NCBI GenBank assembly: GCA_934438085.1
Contig: CAKSBC010000018.1
Span: forward strand, 1 to 44,298
Origin: an uncultured Lachnospiraceae bacterium
GTDB lineage: Bacteria; Bacillota; Clostridia; Lachnospirales; Lachnospiraceae
DNA: 44,298 bases
Direction of reading: 5' to 3'
Both the position numbers and the translations under genes were made by a program. Shown here piece by piece: positions 1 through 8,541 of this stretch (its first letter is position 1; each line of letters starts with the position of its first letter). The notes under the pieces are model-generated. The model was not told where the DNA came from. It made no database searches and saw only the letters and a list, made by a program, of their open reading frames with translations.

Positions 1-1
1 A

Positions 2-79
2 GGGTGGTTTCTCCCACCTAATACATATGACTGCGGCTCATTTGTGGTGAATGGAACAGCAGTTGTAGGAAAGGAGTAG
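2..79 (+). pseudogene. C-terminal tail of an unidentified gene cut by the window edge
   Basis: An open frame enters from the left edge and stops at TAG 77-79, giving about 25 residues that end YDCGSFVVNGTAVVGKE. It is followed 50 bases later by the start of a transposon-type TnpV frame, so it probably belonged to the same mobile element. I do not recognise the family from so short a tail, and it could be an untranslated open stretch. Confidence 0.25.
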
Positions 80-128
80 AATAATCCTTATAATTGCCGA
101 AAATCAACACAAAAAGGATCTGATTCTT

Positions 129-176
129 ATGAAATCTCTATTTGAGGAAATGGGCGGCACATACCGCCAGCGTTGA
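129..176 (+). pseudogene. tnpV: TnpV N-terminal remnant
   Basis: ATG at 129 after an AAAGGAT ribosome-binding-like stretch reads MKSLFEEMGGTYRQR and stops at 174-176. MKSLFE-MGGTY is the characteristic opening of the small transposon-encoded TnpV proteins of clostridial mobile elements, which normally continue for about 100 more residues. Homology ends around base 170, where the sequence passes straight into a MATE transporter reading frame. This looks like a deletion or recombination scar between an integrative element and a cargo or neighbouring gene. The family call is from recall of the motif; only 14 residues support it. Confidence 0.6.
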
Positions 177-645
177 CGACCTATGTGGCGCAGAATATCG
201 GGGCAAAACAGTGGCACCGGGTCAGACGGGGAACATTGACGGGGCCGCTATGTCTGCTGGAGCCGTTGGCATCGTCAGCTTGGTGCTGTATGTCGGGGCG
301 GGCACTTTCGGACGCTGGTTTATCGCGGAACAGGATGCGGCGCAGATCGTCCCCCTGGTGTCCCATTATATGGCGCTGATGTGTCCGTTCTATGTGTTTT
401 ACACCTTTGCGGAGTCCTTTTCCGGGGCTTGCTGCGGCACCGGTGATACCCTCGCCCCTATGGTGACGACGCTTTTGAGTATCTGCCTGTTCCGGGCCAT
501 CGGCATCTTGTTTGTGCTTCCTAGGTATGAAAGTATGGATTGCATTATTTGGATATACATTTCGTCCTGGATCCTTTCCGGGGCGGCGTTTACGGCTATG
601 TTTGCTTATAAGTTTACGCGGAAACCCGGAAATAGCTCCATGTGA
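171..645 (+). pseudogene. MATE-family efflux transporter, 5'-truncated and frameshifted
   Basis: The frame from about 171 reads TTYVAQNIGAKQWHRVRRGTL, the conserved AQNxGA stretch in the second half of MATE Na+/H+-driven multidrug exporters. At the G-run 241-244 the match jumps one frame and continues GAAMSAGAVGIVSLVLYVGAG to the stop at 643-645. One G is therefore missing relative to an intact gene. Only about 155 residues of a usual 450 remain: the last four to five membrane helices, including the SFSGACCGTGDTLAP segment. The first half is absent, replaced by a TnpV start. It is non-functional as seen. The frameshift could be a sequencing error, but the truncation is real. The methyltransferase follows 28 bases later. 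Confidence 0.8.
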
Positions 646-673
646 AAAACCGGGCAAATGAGGAGAGCGCTAC

Positions 674-1408
674 ATGAACAATCAGGAAATAGAAAACCGA
701 GTTGTGCGGTACTGGACAATCCGTTCCCATGATTTTGGGACGATTCGGAAAAATGAGCTAAGCAATGCCATGGGTAAGCGTTGGCTGGAAGAATTGGAGG
801 CAGCGCTGCCGCCGAAAAATCACCTCCGCATCCTGGACGTTGGCACCGGAACGGGCTTTTTTGCCATTCTGATGGCGCATTTGGGCCATCAGGTCACAGG
901 CATTGATTTAACCCCTGCCATGCTGGAGGAGGCCTCCGCTATGGCGAAGGGTCTGGGACTGGCTATTGATTTCCGGCAGATGGATGCCCAGGCATTGGAT
1001 TTTGCGGACGACACCTTTGACGTGGTGCTAAGCCGGAACCTGACCTGGACCCTGCCGGAGCCGGAGAAGGCCTATGCCCAGTGGCACCGGGTACTAAAGC
1101 CCGGTGGAACGCTTCTGAATTTCGATGCGGACTATGCCGAAAATGTCCGTAGCGAGAGCACCCAGAACTGCTCCGTGGCACCGGACAGTCCCTATGGCCA
1201 TGTGGGTATGACCCAGGCTCTGGTAGAGGAAAACAATGCCATCACTTTGGCCATGGATGTGGGGCAGAAGCGGCCTGAGTGGGATATCGCCATACTCAAA
1301 AAGCTGGGCTTTACGGATTGCCGGGCAGACTTGACAGTAGGACAGAGAGTTCTAGGGGATGCAGACCTGGTAAACGCACCCATGTTTAGGATTTATGCGA
1401 GAAAATAA
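674..1408 (+). CDS. Class I SAM-dependent methyltransferase
   Basis: A 244-residue soluble protein. Motif I LDVGTGTGFFAI (about 54-65) binds SAM, an acidic residue follows in VTGIDLTPAML, and motif IV/V-like stretches follow (FRQMDAQALDF, then VLKPGGTLLNFDAD). This is the UbiE/Methyltransf_11 architecture. The start at 674 is set by GAGGAG 659-664. It is clearly paralogous to the frameshifted methyltransferase downstream: both share FRQM-A-AL and the W-L-PEKAY--W-RVL-PGG pattern. Position just upstream of a peptide/nickel-type ABC importer suggests the operon makes or modifies the imported ligand, but the substrate cannot be read from sequence. GC-rich like the rest of the island. Confidence 0.85.
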   Translation: MNNQEIENRVVRYWTIRSHDFGTIRKNELSNAMGKRWLEELEAALPPKNHLRILDVGTGTGFFAILMAHLGHQVTGIDLTPAMLEEASAMAKGLGLAIDFRQMDAQALDFADDTFDVVLSRNLTWTLPEPEKAYAQWHRVLKPGGTLLNFDADYAENVRSESTQNCSVAPDSPYGHVGMTQALVEENNAITLAMDVGQKRPEWDIAILKKLGFTDCRADLTVGQRVLGDADLVNAPMFRIYARK

Positions 1409-1578
1409 AATGAGAAAATCTATCCCCCCGGTGGGCTTCCGTGGCGGAAAAGCTGTGTTATTATATAGCTACGGTTAATACACCCCCTAAAAATTCTTTC
1501 CTACCAGGGTAAGCGCCGCACTGTGAGAATGCCGTGCAGTGCTTATTCCGCCAGGATATTCTTATCAGGAGCTGCGTT

Positions 1579-2374
1579 ATGAGACAGTTTGTAAGTTACG
1601 AAGAAGAGAACATCCACTATTGGGCCAACCGGGCCTCCGGCTATTCCGGGGGTCAATCAGGAGGAGCTGGAGACGGACCAGAAGCATATCTGGGGCCGCA
1701 CCATTTCCGAACGGATCGCTGCCCGGTTCCCCGGCAGAAAGCCAAGCTCCATCCGGGTGCTGAATGTGGGCACCGGTCCGGGATTCTTTGCCATCATTCT
1801 GGCGGAGATGGGCTACCGGGTCACGGCTGTGGACTACACGGCTTCCATGCTGGAGGAGGCGAGGGCCAATGCCGGAGCCTTGGCGGACAGAATCGACTTC
1901 CGGCAGATGAACGCCGAGGCGCTGCTGTTTGACGACCACAGCTTTGATGTGCTGGTGACCCGGAATGTGACCTGGAATCTCCACGACCCGGAGAAGGCCT
2001 ACTGGCACTGGACAAGAGTTCTGGCCCCCGGCGGACTGCTGCCGAACTTCGATGCCAATTGGTATCGCTATCTCTGGGATGAAAAAGCAAACCTGGGGCA
2101 TAAACAGGATCGGGAGAATCTGGCTGTCTCCGACGTGCGGGACGAAAATGCCGGAACGGATGTAGACGCTATGGAGACCATTGCCCGGCAGACGCCCCTG
2201 TCCCGGCAGCAACGGCCCCAGTGGGATCTGTCCGTTCTGGCGGGACTGGGCATCTATGCCAGCGCCGACGAGCATATCTGGCGGCAGGTATGGACCAGAG
2301 AAGAACGGATCAACAATGCTTCCACTCCCATGTTCCTGGTAGAGGGCTGGAAAGCGAAGCTGATGGAAAGCTGA
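1579..2374 (+). pseudogene. Second SAM-dependent methyltransferase, interrupted by a +1 frameshift in a G-run
   Basis: ATG 1579 after AGGAG 1567-1571 starts MRQFVSYEEENIHYWANRAS. At GGGGG 1648-1652 the frame goes wrong. Reading one G fewer continues VNQEELETDQKHIWGRTISE into the intact frame carrying motif I (VLNVGTGPGFFAIIL) and running to 2372-2374. The restored protein would be about 264 residues and resembles the methyltransferase just upstream, so the two are tandem paralogues. In the window the SAM-binding part could only be made from an internal GTG such as 1757, which would remove the N-terminal helices. It may be a true pseudogene, a slipped-strand (phase-variable) gene or a sequencing error. 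Confidence 0.8.
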
Positions 2375-2394
2375 AAGAAAGAAGGAATCGAAAT

Positions 2395-3336
2395 TTGAAG
2401 AAATACATAGACAAGCGCTTTTTGCAGCTGATCCCAGTGTTGCTGGGCATCACATTTCTGTCCTTTGCCATGATGCGAGCCGCGGGAAGCGATGCCGTCA
2501 TCGAGCTGTACGGCGACAAAGGTGCGGTGGCCCAGGAGATCATTGATGCCAAACGGGCGGAGCTGGGCCTGGACCAGCCATTCCTCGTTCAGTATGGCTC
2601 CTGGCTGAAAGGCCTCCTGACCGGAGATATGGGCATCAGCTACGTTTCCGGAAAGAATGTATTCGATACCTTTGTGTCGAAGCTCCCAGCAACGCTGTTG
2701 CTGACAGTTCTGTCCATTGTGGCTACCGTGGTCATCTCTATCCCCCTTGGCATCTGGGCGGCGGTGAAGCATGACCGGTTTACAGATTATTTCCTGCGGT
2801 TTTTCAGCTTTGTGGGCAACAGTCTGCCCAACTTCTTTGTGGCGCTGCTGCTGATGCAGGTGTTCTCCATCCGGTGGAGGATACTGCCCGTCATTTCCAA
2901 CGGAACCACCGTGCAAAGCGCCATTCTGCCCACGCTGACCCTGGCCATCGCCATGTCCGCCAAGTACATGCGGCAGGTGCGGGCCACGGTGCTGGAGGAG
3001 CTGAACAAGGACTATGTGCTGGGAGCCAAGGCCCGGGGAGTCCGGGGCAGCGTGACACTGTGGCGAAGCGTCCTCAAATCCTCCATGCTGACCATTATTA
3101 CCTTGCTGGCCCTGTCCATCGGCAGTCTGCTTGGCGGCACCGCCATTATTGAAAGCATCTTTATGTGGGACGGGGTTGGCAAGCTGGCGGTAGACTCCAT
3201 CACCATGCGGGACTACCCCATGATCCAGGCCTATGTGGTCTGGATGGCCATTATCTATGTGATGGTGAATCTGATCACGGATATTCTCTATCATGTTCTC
3301 GACCCGAGAATCCGATTGGGGGTGCAGGAAGGATGA
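2395..3336 (+). CDS. ABC importer permease, DppB/NikB type
   Basis: About 313 residues, the normal length for DppB/OppB/NikB subunits. TTG 2395 is chosen because it follows GAAAGAAGG at 2376-2384 and gives the classic start LKKYIDKRFLQLIPVLLGIT; longer readings run into the preceding methyltransferase. It has six membrane segments, the N-terminal helix, a periplasmic region with GLDQPFLVQYGSWLKGLLTGD, and the EAA loop EELNKDYVLGAKARGV that docks on the ATPase. The end LDPRIRLG is typical. It overlaps the next permease by four bases (ATGA), indicating translational coupling. Family 5 systems import di/oligopeptides, nickel or metallophores, and the sequence alone does not decide which. Confidence 0.9.
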   Translation: MKKYIDKRFLQLIPVLLGITFLSFAMMRAAGSDAVIELYGDKGAVAQEIIDAKRAELGLDQPFLVQYGSWLKGLLTGDMGISYVSGKNVFDTFVSKLPATLLLTVLSIVATVVISIPLGIWAAVKHDRFTDYFLRFFSFVGNSLPNFFVALLLMQVFSIRWRILPVISNGTTVQSAILPTLTLAIAMSAKYMRQVRATVLEELNKDYVLGAKARGVRGSVTLWRSVLKSSMLTIITLLALSIGSLLGGTAIIESIFMWDGVGKLAVDSITMRDYPMIQAYVVWMAIIYVMVNLITDILYHVLDPRIRLGVQEG

Positions 3337-4181
3337 GCGAAGTAACGGTTCGCAAGCAGACGCTGCGAAAGAATACGGTAAAAACCCGGCTGATTATCTT
3401 CGGCACGCTGGCAGTCATTCTGATTGTGTGTTCTTTCTTTTCCGAATATCTCACCCCCTATGACCCCTACCTGCAAAACTTGGATATTGCCAAGCAGGCT
3501 CCTACCAGCGCCCATCCCTTGGGAACAGACCGGTACGGCCGGGATATGCTGTCCCGGGTCATTGCGGGCAGCCGTGCCAGTATTTTTTCTACCCTTTTGC
3601 TGGTTGCCGTTATCACCGCACTGGGAACGGCGGTGGGTGTCACCTGCGGCTGGGTTGGCGGCTGGGTGGACACGGTGTTGATGCGTATTTCTGATGTGTT
3701 TCTGGCCTTCCCGGGGCTGGTGTTCGCTTTGGCGGTGGCCGGGTCCCTGGGCGGCGGATTGCAAAACGCTATTATCGCCCTGGCGGCCATCTCCTGGCCC
3801 AAGTACGCGCGAATCGCCCGGAGCCAGACTCTGAGTCAGAAGGAAACCCAGTGGATGAAGGCGGTGCGGCTCTCCGGCAGCGGCACGGGGAAAATTATTT
3901 TCAAGCACATTTTACCGAATATCATCGGGCCCATCCTGGTAACGGCCATGCTGGACATCGGCACCATGATGATGGAGCTGGCAGCCCTGAGTTTCCTGGG
4001 GCTGGGCGCAAAGCCCCCCATCCCGGAGTGGGGCAGTATGATGAGCGACACCCGGAGCCTCATGACCACTTCTCCCTGGATCACTTTCAGCCCCGGCATT
4101 GCCATTTTCATCTCGGTGATGATCTTCAATCTTCTGGGCGATACCATCCGGGACTACGCGGACCCCAAGAGCCGGAGGTGA
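3333..4181 (+). CDS. ABC importer permease, DppC/NikC type
   Basis: About 282 residues. ATG 3333 overlaps the stop of the first permease (ATGA) and has AGGAAGG upstream. The N-terminal helix is followed by LTPYDPYLQNL and HPLGTDRYGRDMLSRVIAGSR, the signature of DppC/NikC subunits. A BPD_transp_1 domain follows with the EAA loop around KYARIARSQTLS and ends GDTIRDYADPKSRR. It forms the heterodimeric membrane channel with the upstream permease. The first ATPase begins four bases after its stop. Confidence 0.9.
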   Translation: MSEVTVRKQTLRKNTVKTRLIIFGTLAVILIVCSFFSEYLTPYDPYLQNLDIAKQAPTSAHPLGTDRYGRDMLSRVIAGSRASIFSTLLLVAVITALGTAVGVTCGWVGGWVDTVLMRISDVFLAFPGLVFALAVAGSLGGGLQNAIIALAAISWPKYARIARSQTLSQKETQWMKAVRLSGSGTGKIIFKHILPNIIGPILVTAMLDIGTMMMELAALSFLGLGAKPPIPEWGSMMSDTRSLMTTSPWITFSPGIAIFISVMIFNLLGDTIRDYADPKSRR

Positions 4182-4184
4182 TCA

Positions 4185-4964
4185 ATGGAGAAACTACTGA
4201 AATACGATCATGTGGATATTTCCTACCTGGGTCAGCCCGCCATCCGGGATGTGAGCTTTACCCTGGCTCCCGGTGAGATTCTGGGCATCGTGGGCGAAAG
4301 CGGCAGCGGCAAGAGTACCCTCATCAAGGCGGCCATGGGGCTGCTGGGAAGCGAGGGCTGTGTCACCAGGGGAGATATCTGGTACAAGGGGAAGAACCTC
4401 CCCGATTTGTCCCCGAAAGAGCTTCGCGGGCTCAACGGCCCGGAGCTGGGCTACATTTTCCAGAGTTCCGGCAGTGCCTTCTGTCCCATCCGGACTGTTG
4501 GCGCACAGTTGTACGAAACCATGAAGGAACATGGAAAGATCTCCAAGGCGGATTTTGAAATTAAGGCCCTGGAGTTGCTCTCCAAGCTGGGCTTTGAGGA
4601 TGGAAAGCGCATTCTCGGAAGCTACTCCTTTGAGCTGTCCGAGGGAATGCAGCAACGTGTGGGCATTGCGGCGGCGATGCTGCTGAATCCGCGCATTCTG
4701 CTTGCGGACGAACCCACCTCCGCCCTGGATGTGACCATCCAGAAGCAGGTGGTAGAGGAAATGCGAATGGTGCGGGATACCTTCGGAACGGCCATTGTGC
4801 TGGTTGCCCACAACCTGGGTGTCATCGGTGCCATGGCGGACAATGTGCTGGTGCTGAAGGACGGCGTGTGCGTGGAGTACGGAAGGACCCAAGAGGTTCT
4901 GTCCAATCCCCAGGCGGACTATACCAAGGCACTGCTGGCCGCCGTGCCCCGGCTGCGGAGGTGA
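4185..4964 (+). CDS. ABC importer ATPase, DppD/NikD type
   Basis: 259 residues. Walker A GESGSGKST at 37-45, Q-loop region YIFQSSGSAFCPI, signature segment ELSEGMQQRVGIA, Walker B ILLADEPTSALD and H-loop LVAHNL. The signature reads LSEGM rather than the usual LSGGM/Q, a change in the ATP-contacting LSGGQ motif. It is still likely active, because the other site in the heterodimer has a normal motif. At 259 residues it is shorter than DppD (about 325), as NikD proteins are. It is adjacent to both permeases and the partner ATPase. Confidence 0.9.
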   Translation: MEKLLKYDHVDISYLGQPAIRDVSFTLAPGEILGIVGESGSGKSTLIKAAMGLLGSEGCVTRGDIWYKGKNLPDLSPKELRGLNGPELGYIFQSSGSAFCPIRTVGAQLYETMKEHGKISKADFEIKALELLSKLGFEDGKRILGSYSFELSEGMQQRVGIAAAMLLNPRILLADEPTSALDVTIQKQVVEEMRMVRDTFGTAIVLVAHNLGVIGAMADNVLVLKDGVCVEYGRTQEVLSNPQADYTKALLAAVPRLRR

Positions 4965-4968
4965 AAGC

Positions 4969-5733
4969 ATGGAACCGATTCTGAAAGTAGAAAATCTCAC
5001 GAAAATCTTTTCCCGGCAGGGGCAGGCGGATTTTACCGCCGTCAACGGCATTTCCTTTGAGCTGTTTCCCGGAGAGTGCCTGGCCATCATTGGGGAAAGC
5101 GGCAGCGGCAAAACCACCGCCGTAAATATGATCTCCAGACTGATAGATGCAACATCCGGGCAAATTACCTTGAACGACCAGGACATCACCCATTTGAAGG
5201 GGAAGGCGCTGCGGGAGGTTTATCGCACCATGCAGATGGTTTTCCAGACCCCGACAGATTCTTTTGACCCCCGCCGCACCCTAGGAGACGGCATTGGGGA
5301 AAGCCTGCGAAACGCTGGCGTATCCAAGCAGGAGGTCCGGGAACGGGTTGAAGCGCTGCTGGAAAAATGTGGCCTGCCAAAGGAATTTGCGGACCGCTAC
5401 CCCCACCAGGTCAGCGGCGGTCAGTGCCAACGGGCGGCCATCGCCAGAGCCTTGGCCATTGAGCCGAAACTGCTGATCTGTGACGAGGCCACCTCTGCCC
5501 TGGATGTGACTGTTCAGAAGGAGATCATCGAGCTGCTGAACGAGCTTCGTGCCCAGCAGGGACAGAGCCTGTCCATTCTGTTTATCTGCCACGATATTTC
5601 CCTGGTGCAGCAATTTGCAGACCGGGTGCTGGTCATGTACCATGGGAATATTGTGGAAACAGGAACTCCGGATGAAGTGATCCGCAACCCCAAAAACGAC
5701 TATACAAAGCGCCTCATAGACAGCGTATTGTAA
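4969..5733 (+). CDS. ABC importer ATPase, DppF/NikE type
   Basis: 254 residues. Walker A GESGSGKTT at 42-50, Q-loop QMVFQTPTDSFDPR (a DppF/NikE hallmark), canonical signature VSGGQCQRAAIARAL, Walker B LLICDEATSALD and H-loop FICHDIS. It starts four bases after the previous gene and would heterodimerise with it to power the two permeases. The C-terminus is short, so no oligopeptide-binding-type extension is visible, which fits a NikE-sized protein. The solute-binding lipoprotein follows after 65 bases. Confidence 0.9.
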   Translation: MEPILKVENLTKIFSRQGQADFTAVNGISFELFPGECLAIIGESGSGKTTAVNMISRLIDATSGQITLNDQDITHLKGKALREVYRTMQMVFQTPTDSFDPRRTLGDGIGESLRNAGVSKQEVRERVEALLEKCGLPKEFADRYPHQVSGGQCQRAAIARALAIEPKLLICDEATSALDVTVQKEIIELLNELRAQQGQSLSILFICHDISLVQQFADRVLVMYHGNIVETGTPDEVIRNPKNDYTKRLIDSVL

Positions 5734-5798
5734 ATCCGATGTTAAGCCGTGACGTACGGCAAAACATAAAAGAACAACGAAAGGGATATGAAAAGAAC

Positions 5799-7397
5799 AT
5801 GAAAAAAATCATTTCGATTCTGCTGATTGCCTGCCTGGCACTTTCTCTGCTGGCTGGCTGCGGCAACAGCAGCACGCCCGCGGCGGAAACGCCCACCCAG
5901 AGCGGCAGCACGGCACAGACCACCGCTTCCACCGCCGCCAAGAAAACTATGGTCATCGGCGACACCACTTTCAACTCCGAAAACTGGGAAGAAACCGTTG
6001 ACCCCCACCGGACCTACAATGGCTGGGCCTGCATCCGTTACGGTGTCGGCGAAACCCTGGTACACTACACCGATACCATGGAACTGGAACCCTGGCTGGC
6101 AACAGACTGGACAAACGACGGCAACTGCACCTGGACCGTTACCCTCCGGGATGGCGTGAAGTTCTCCTCCGGACGGGACATGGACGGAGAAGCCGTGAAG
6201 CAGTGCCTGGACCACCTGCTGGAAGTTCACGACCGTGCCCCCAGCGACACCAAAATCGTGGATGTCCAGGCAAACGGTCAGGTATTGACCATTACCACCA
6301 GCGAACCCAACCCCGCCCTGATGAACTACCTGGGCGACCCCTACGGCTGCATCATCGATGTGGACGCTTCCGATTTTGACACCGGTATCGTGGCCGGTAC
6401 CGGCCCCTACGTTGTCAAAGAGCTGGTAACGGACGACCATCTGTCTCTGGTGCCTAACACCTATTACTGGGATGGTACGCCGAAAATTGACGATCTGACC
6501 ATCCGCACCCTTTCTAACGGCGACACTCTGTCCGCCGCCCTCCAGGCCGGGGACATTGATGCCGCCTACGGCATGGCCTACGAGGCTTACCCCAACTTTG
6601 AAAACGGCGGCTATCAGTTCTCTGCCATCCAGACCTCCCGGGCCTTCTTCGGCTGTATGAACATGACCAGCCCCATTATCCAGGATGATGCCGTCCGCAA
6701 GGCCATTGCCATGGGCATCAGCAAAGAAGGCTTTGTGAAAACCCTCTTGGATGGCCACGGCGTGCCCGCCAACGGCGCTTTCCCGGATGGATTCAGCACC
6801 TTCGGCGGTGAGCATGTGAAGACCGAGACCTATGACCCCGAGGGGGCCAAGGCGGTTCTGGAAGAAGCCGGTTGGGTGGACAGCGACGGCGACGGCATCC
6901 GGGAGAAAGACGGCGTGAAGCTGACAATCCGCTGGCTGACCTATCCAAGCCGTCAGGAGCTGCCACTGCTTGCCGAATCCGTCCAGGCTTCTCTGAAGGA
7001 AATTGGCATGGATGTGGACATCAACTGCACCGCCAATCGCCGGGAGTTCCTGGCCGATATGAGCAGCTTTGATATCTACGCCTCCGCACTGGTGACTGCC
7101 CCCTCCGGCGATCCCCAGTATTTCTTCACCACCTCCTGCGTCCCTGGCATGAGCTATAACTTCGGTGCCTATGACAACCCGGAGGTAACGACCCTGATCG
7201 AAGAACTATCCAAGGAGTTCGACACCGCCAAGCGTGGCGAAATGGCCGTGAAGCTCCAGCAGATGATCCTGGACGACAACGCCTACGTCTTCTGCTCCTT
7301 CCTGCAAATGAACATGATCTCCAAGGAGAATGTCAAGAACTACACCGCCCACGCCTGTGATTACTACCAGGTGACAGTAGATCTAGACATCGAATAA
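5799..7397 (+). CDS. Solute-binding lipoprotein, family 5 (peptide/nickel type)
   Basis: About 532 residues. ATG 5799 is preferred because it opens a lipoprotein signal (MKKIISILLIACLALSLLAG followed by Cys, lipobox LLAGC) behind AAAGGGA. A Ser/Thr/Ala linker then leads into an SBP_bac_5 domain: the ETLVHYTDTMELEPWLATDW segment, the VTLRDGVKFSSGR motif and PYYW-type WDGTPKIDDL. It captures the ligand outside the membrane and hands it to the permeases upstream. It is the last gene of the importer operon, an unusual but not rare order. The ligand is unknown (peptide, nickel, or small metal chelate). Confidence 0.9.
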   Translation: MKKIISILLIACLALSLLAGCGNSSTPAAETPTQSGSTAQTTASTAAKKTMVIGDTTFNSENWEETVDPHRTYNGWACIRYGVGETLVHYTDTMELEPWLATDWTNDGNCTWTVTLRDGVKFSSGRDMDGEAVKQCLDHLLEVHDRAPSDTKIVDVQANGQVLTITTSEPNPALMNYLGDPYGCIIDVDASDFDTGIVAGTGPYVVKELVTDDHLSLVPNTYYWDGTPKIDDLTIRTLSNGDTLSAALQAGDIDAAYGMAYEAYPNFENGGYQFSAIQTSRAFFGCMNMTSPIIQDDAVRKAIAMGISKEGFVKTLLDGHGVPANGAFPDGFSTFGGEHVKTETYDPEGAKAVLEEAGWVDSDGDGIREKDGVKLTIRWLTYPSRQELPLLAESVQASLKEIGMDVDINCTANRREFLADMSSFDIYASALVTAPSGDPQYFFTTSCVPGMSYNFGAYDNPEVTTLIEELSKEFDTAKRGEMAVKLQQMILDDNAYVFCSFLQMNMISKENVKNYTAHACDYYQVTVDLDIE

Positions 7398-7798
7398 AAG
7401 ACGCACAGTGCTTCACTGGCATCAGCAATGTAATTCTTCAATTCTTAGCCTTTTGAAGATAGTCGTAATAGTGCGTCGCTACACCGCTCTATGAATTGAG
7501 AACTTCTACCGTCTGTAGGGAGTAACCACAGTGCGGTAGAAGTTCTTTGCGTCCAAGGATATCTTCATAATCGAACTACTGCCAAACAACCTGACGCATA
7601 AGCCGTGTAATTTGACCTTTTAAATAAGCAACTCTATCATTGCGTTACAGAAAGCATAAAATCCCCTTGACAAATCTCGTCTCAAAAGGAATGCGTTGAT
7701 ATAGATAGAGAAAAACGTTACATTTTAATTAGGCTCATATAGAGGCGGATTATTTTGGAGGAGATTATTAATTCAGCAAAGAATACGGAGGACACACT
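7398..7798. other. Intergenic region at the right edge of the GC-rich island
   Basis: No intact gene. Composition falls from GC-rich to AT-rich here, so an island end lies in or near this stretch. It holds a perfect 12-bp inverted repeat (separate entry) and a TTGACA at 7667-7672 with no good -10 at normal spacing. On the minus strand one frame over about 7400-7560 stays protein-like (for example SGVATHYYDYLQKAKN) but is broken by two stops. This may be a decayed gene or chance. Confidence 0.4.
7500..7545. terminator. Perfect 12-bp inverted repeat after the ABC importer operon
   Basis: GAACTTCTACCG (7500-7511) pairs exactly with CGGTAGAAGTTC (7534-7545) around a 22-base loop and is followed by only three T. 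It lies about 100 bases after the solute-binding protein stop. It is a plausible operon terminator, but the long loop and short T-run leave room for an element-end or regulatory palindrome. Confidence 0.45.
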
Positions 7799-8212
7799 AT
7801 GCAAAACATGAAGGCATTTAGTGGCATTCATCATATTGCTCTGAAATGTGGTGACGCGGGAGAATATGTAAAGGTCATCGATTTTTACAGAGACACTCTC
7901 GGACTTGAGACAGTACGCAGCTGGGGCACCGGTGATGATGCCGGATGTATGCTCAGTGCCGGAAGTGATATCGTAGAGATTTTTGCGACAGGTAAGATCA
8001 TGGATGGAATCGGTGGACTCAATCACTTTGCATTTGAAACAAATGCTGCGGAAGATGTCGATACCTGGATCGAAATTGTACGGAGTGAAGGATACACAGT
8101 AACTCAGGAGGCTGAAGATGAGACGATTTGTTCAGATCCGCCCATGCCGATCCGGTGTGCGTTCTTTACCGGACCTTTGGGTGAGACAATAGAGTTGTTT
8201 TATGTCTATTAA
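7799..8212 (+). CDS. VOC-superfamily (glyoxalase/dioxygenase fold) protein
   Basis: 137 residues. ATG 7799 is placed by GGAGGA 7787-7792; a second ATG at 7808 is possible. It opens with the paired-betaalphabetabetabeta pattern GIHHIALKCGD...VIDFYRDTLGLETVRSW and closes with CAFFTGPLGETIELFYVY. His11/His12 and the Glu of ETIELF are the usual metal-ligand positions of the glyoxalase I / bleomycin-resistance fold. It is a single-domain protein that probably dimerises. Substrate unknown. It stands alone, convergent with the Crp/Fnr gene on the other strand. Confidence 0.8.
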   Translation: MQNMKAFSGIHHIALKCGDAGEYVKVIDFYRDTLGLETVRSWGTGDDAGCMLSAGSDIVEIFATGKIMDGIGGLNHFAFETNAAEDVDTWIEIVRSEGYTVTQEAEDETICSDPPMPIRCAFFTGPLGETIELFYVY

Positions 8213-8541
8213 AGCGGATTGAATAAGGCATTTGCGAAACCAAGCTTACTTTGATCCCCGTCTCGTGCTTCTTTTCATGCGCCCTTAATTGGGTGTATTT
8301 TTCTTTCATACTCTCACAAAAGGCAGCAACTGCATTTTTTGTACTTTCTGTTATAGTTTTAGTCAACTGATTTATTGTGGAAGTATTACTATATGAAAGT
8401 GAAGCCTATTAGCCAAAAATGAAAGATAATTAAAAATGGCTAATAGGAAAAATGAGAACTATAGATCTGCTTTATAAAAATATACAGCTATGATGCGGCG
8501 GTCCTTAAATAGGGCCGCCGCTTAGTGCGACAGCCCCTTAT
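8213..8541. other. Intergenic region between convergent genes
   Basis: No gene is well supported. A minus-strand frame covering roughly 8166-8366 has protein-like composition (TKNAVAAFCESMKEKYTQLR) but lacks an ATG and a ribosome binding site and overlaps the VOC gene end. The rest is AT-rich, with a GC-rich hairpin at 8495-8521 next to the end of the Crp/Fnr gene. Confidence 0.4.
8495..8521. terminator. GC-rich hairpin downstream of the Crp/Fnr gene
   Basis: GCGGCGGTCC (8495-8504) pairs with GGGCCGCCGC (8512-8521), one G-U pair, seven-base loop. It sits between two convergent genes and probably ends transcription from one or both. There is no proper T-run on either side. Confidence 0.5.

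Noticed and set aside
2221..2394. Longer N-terminus for the first permease
   Set aside because: It overlaps the methyltransferase coding region; the TTG at 2395 has the ribosome binding site and a canonical family start.
4194..5189. Long minus-strand frames inside the ABC importer genes
   Set aside because: Shadow frames of GC-rich coding sequence with low-complexity, His/Gly-rich translations and no ribosome binding sites.
7400..7560. Decayed minus-strand gene
   Set aside because: Two stop codons and no family match; kept only as a remark in the gap entry.
7667..7702. TTGACA as a promoter for the VOC gene
   Set aside because: No -10 at 16-18 bases; the only TGATAT lies 24 bases away.
8166..8366. 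Minus-strand 66-codon frame beginning at a TTG
   Set aside because: Protein-like composition but no ATG, no ribosome binding site, and it overlaps the end of the VOC gene.
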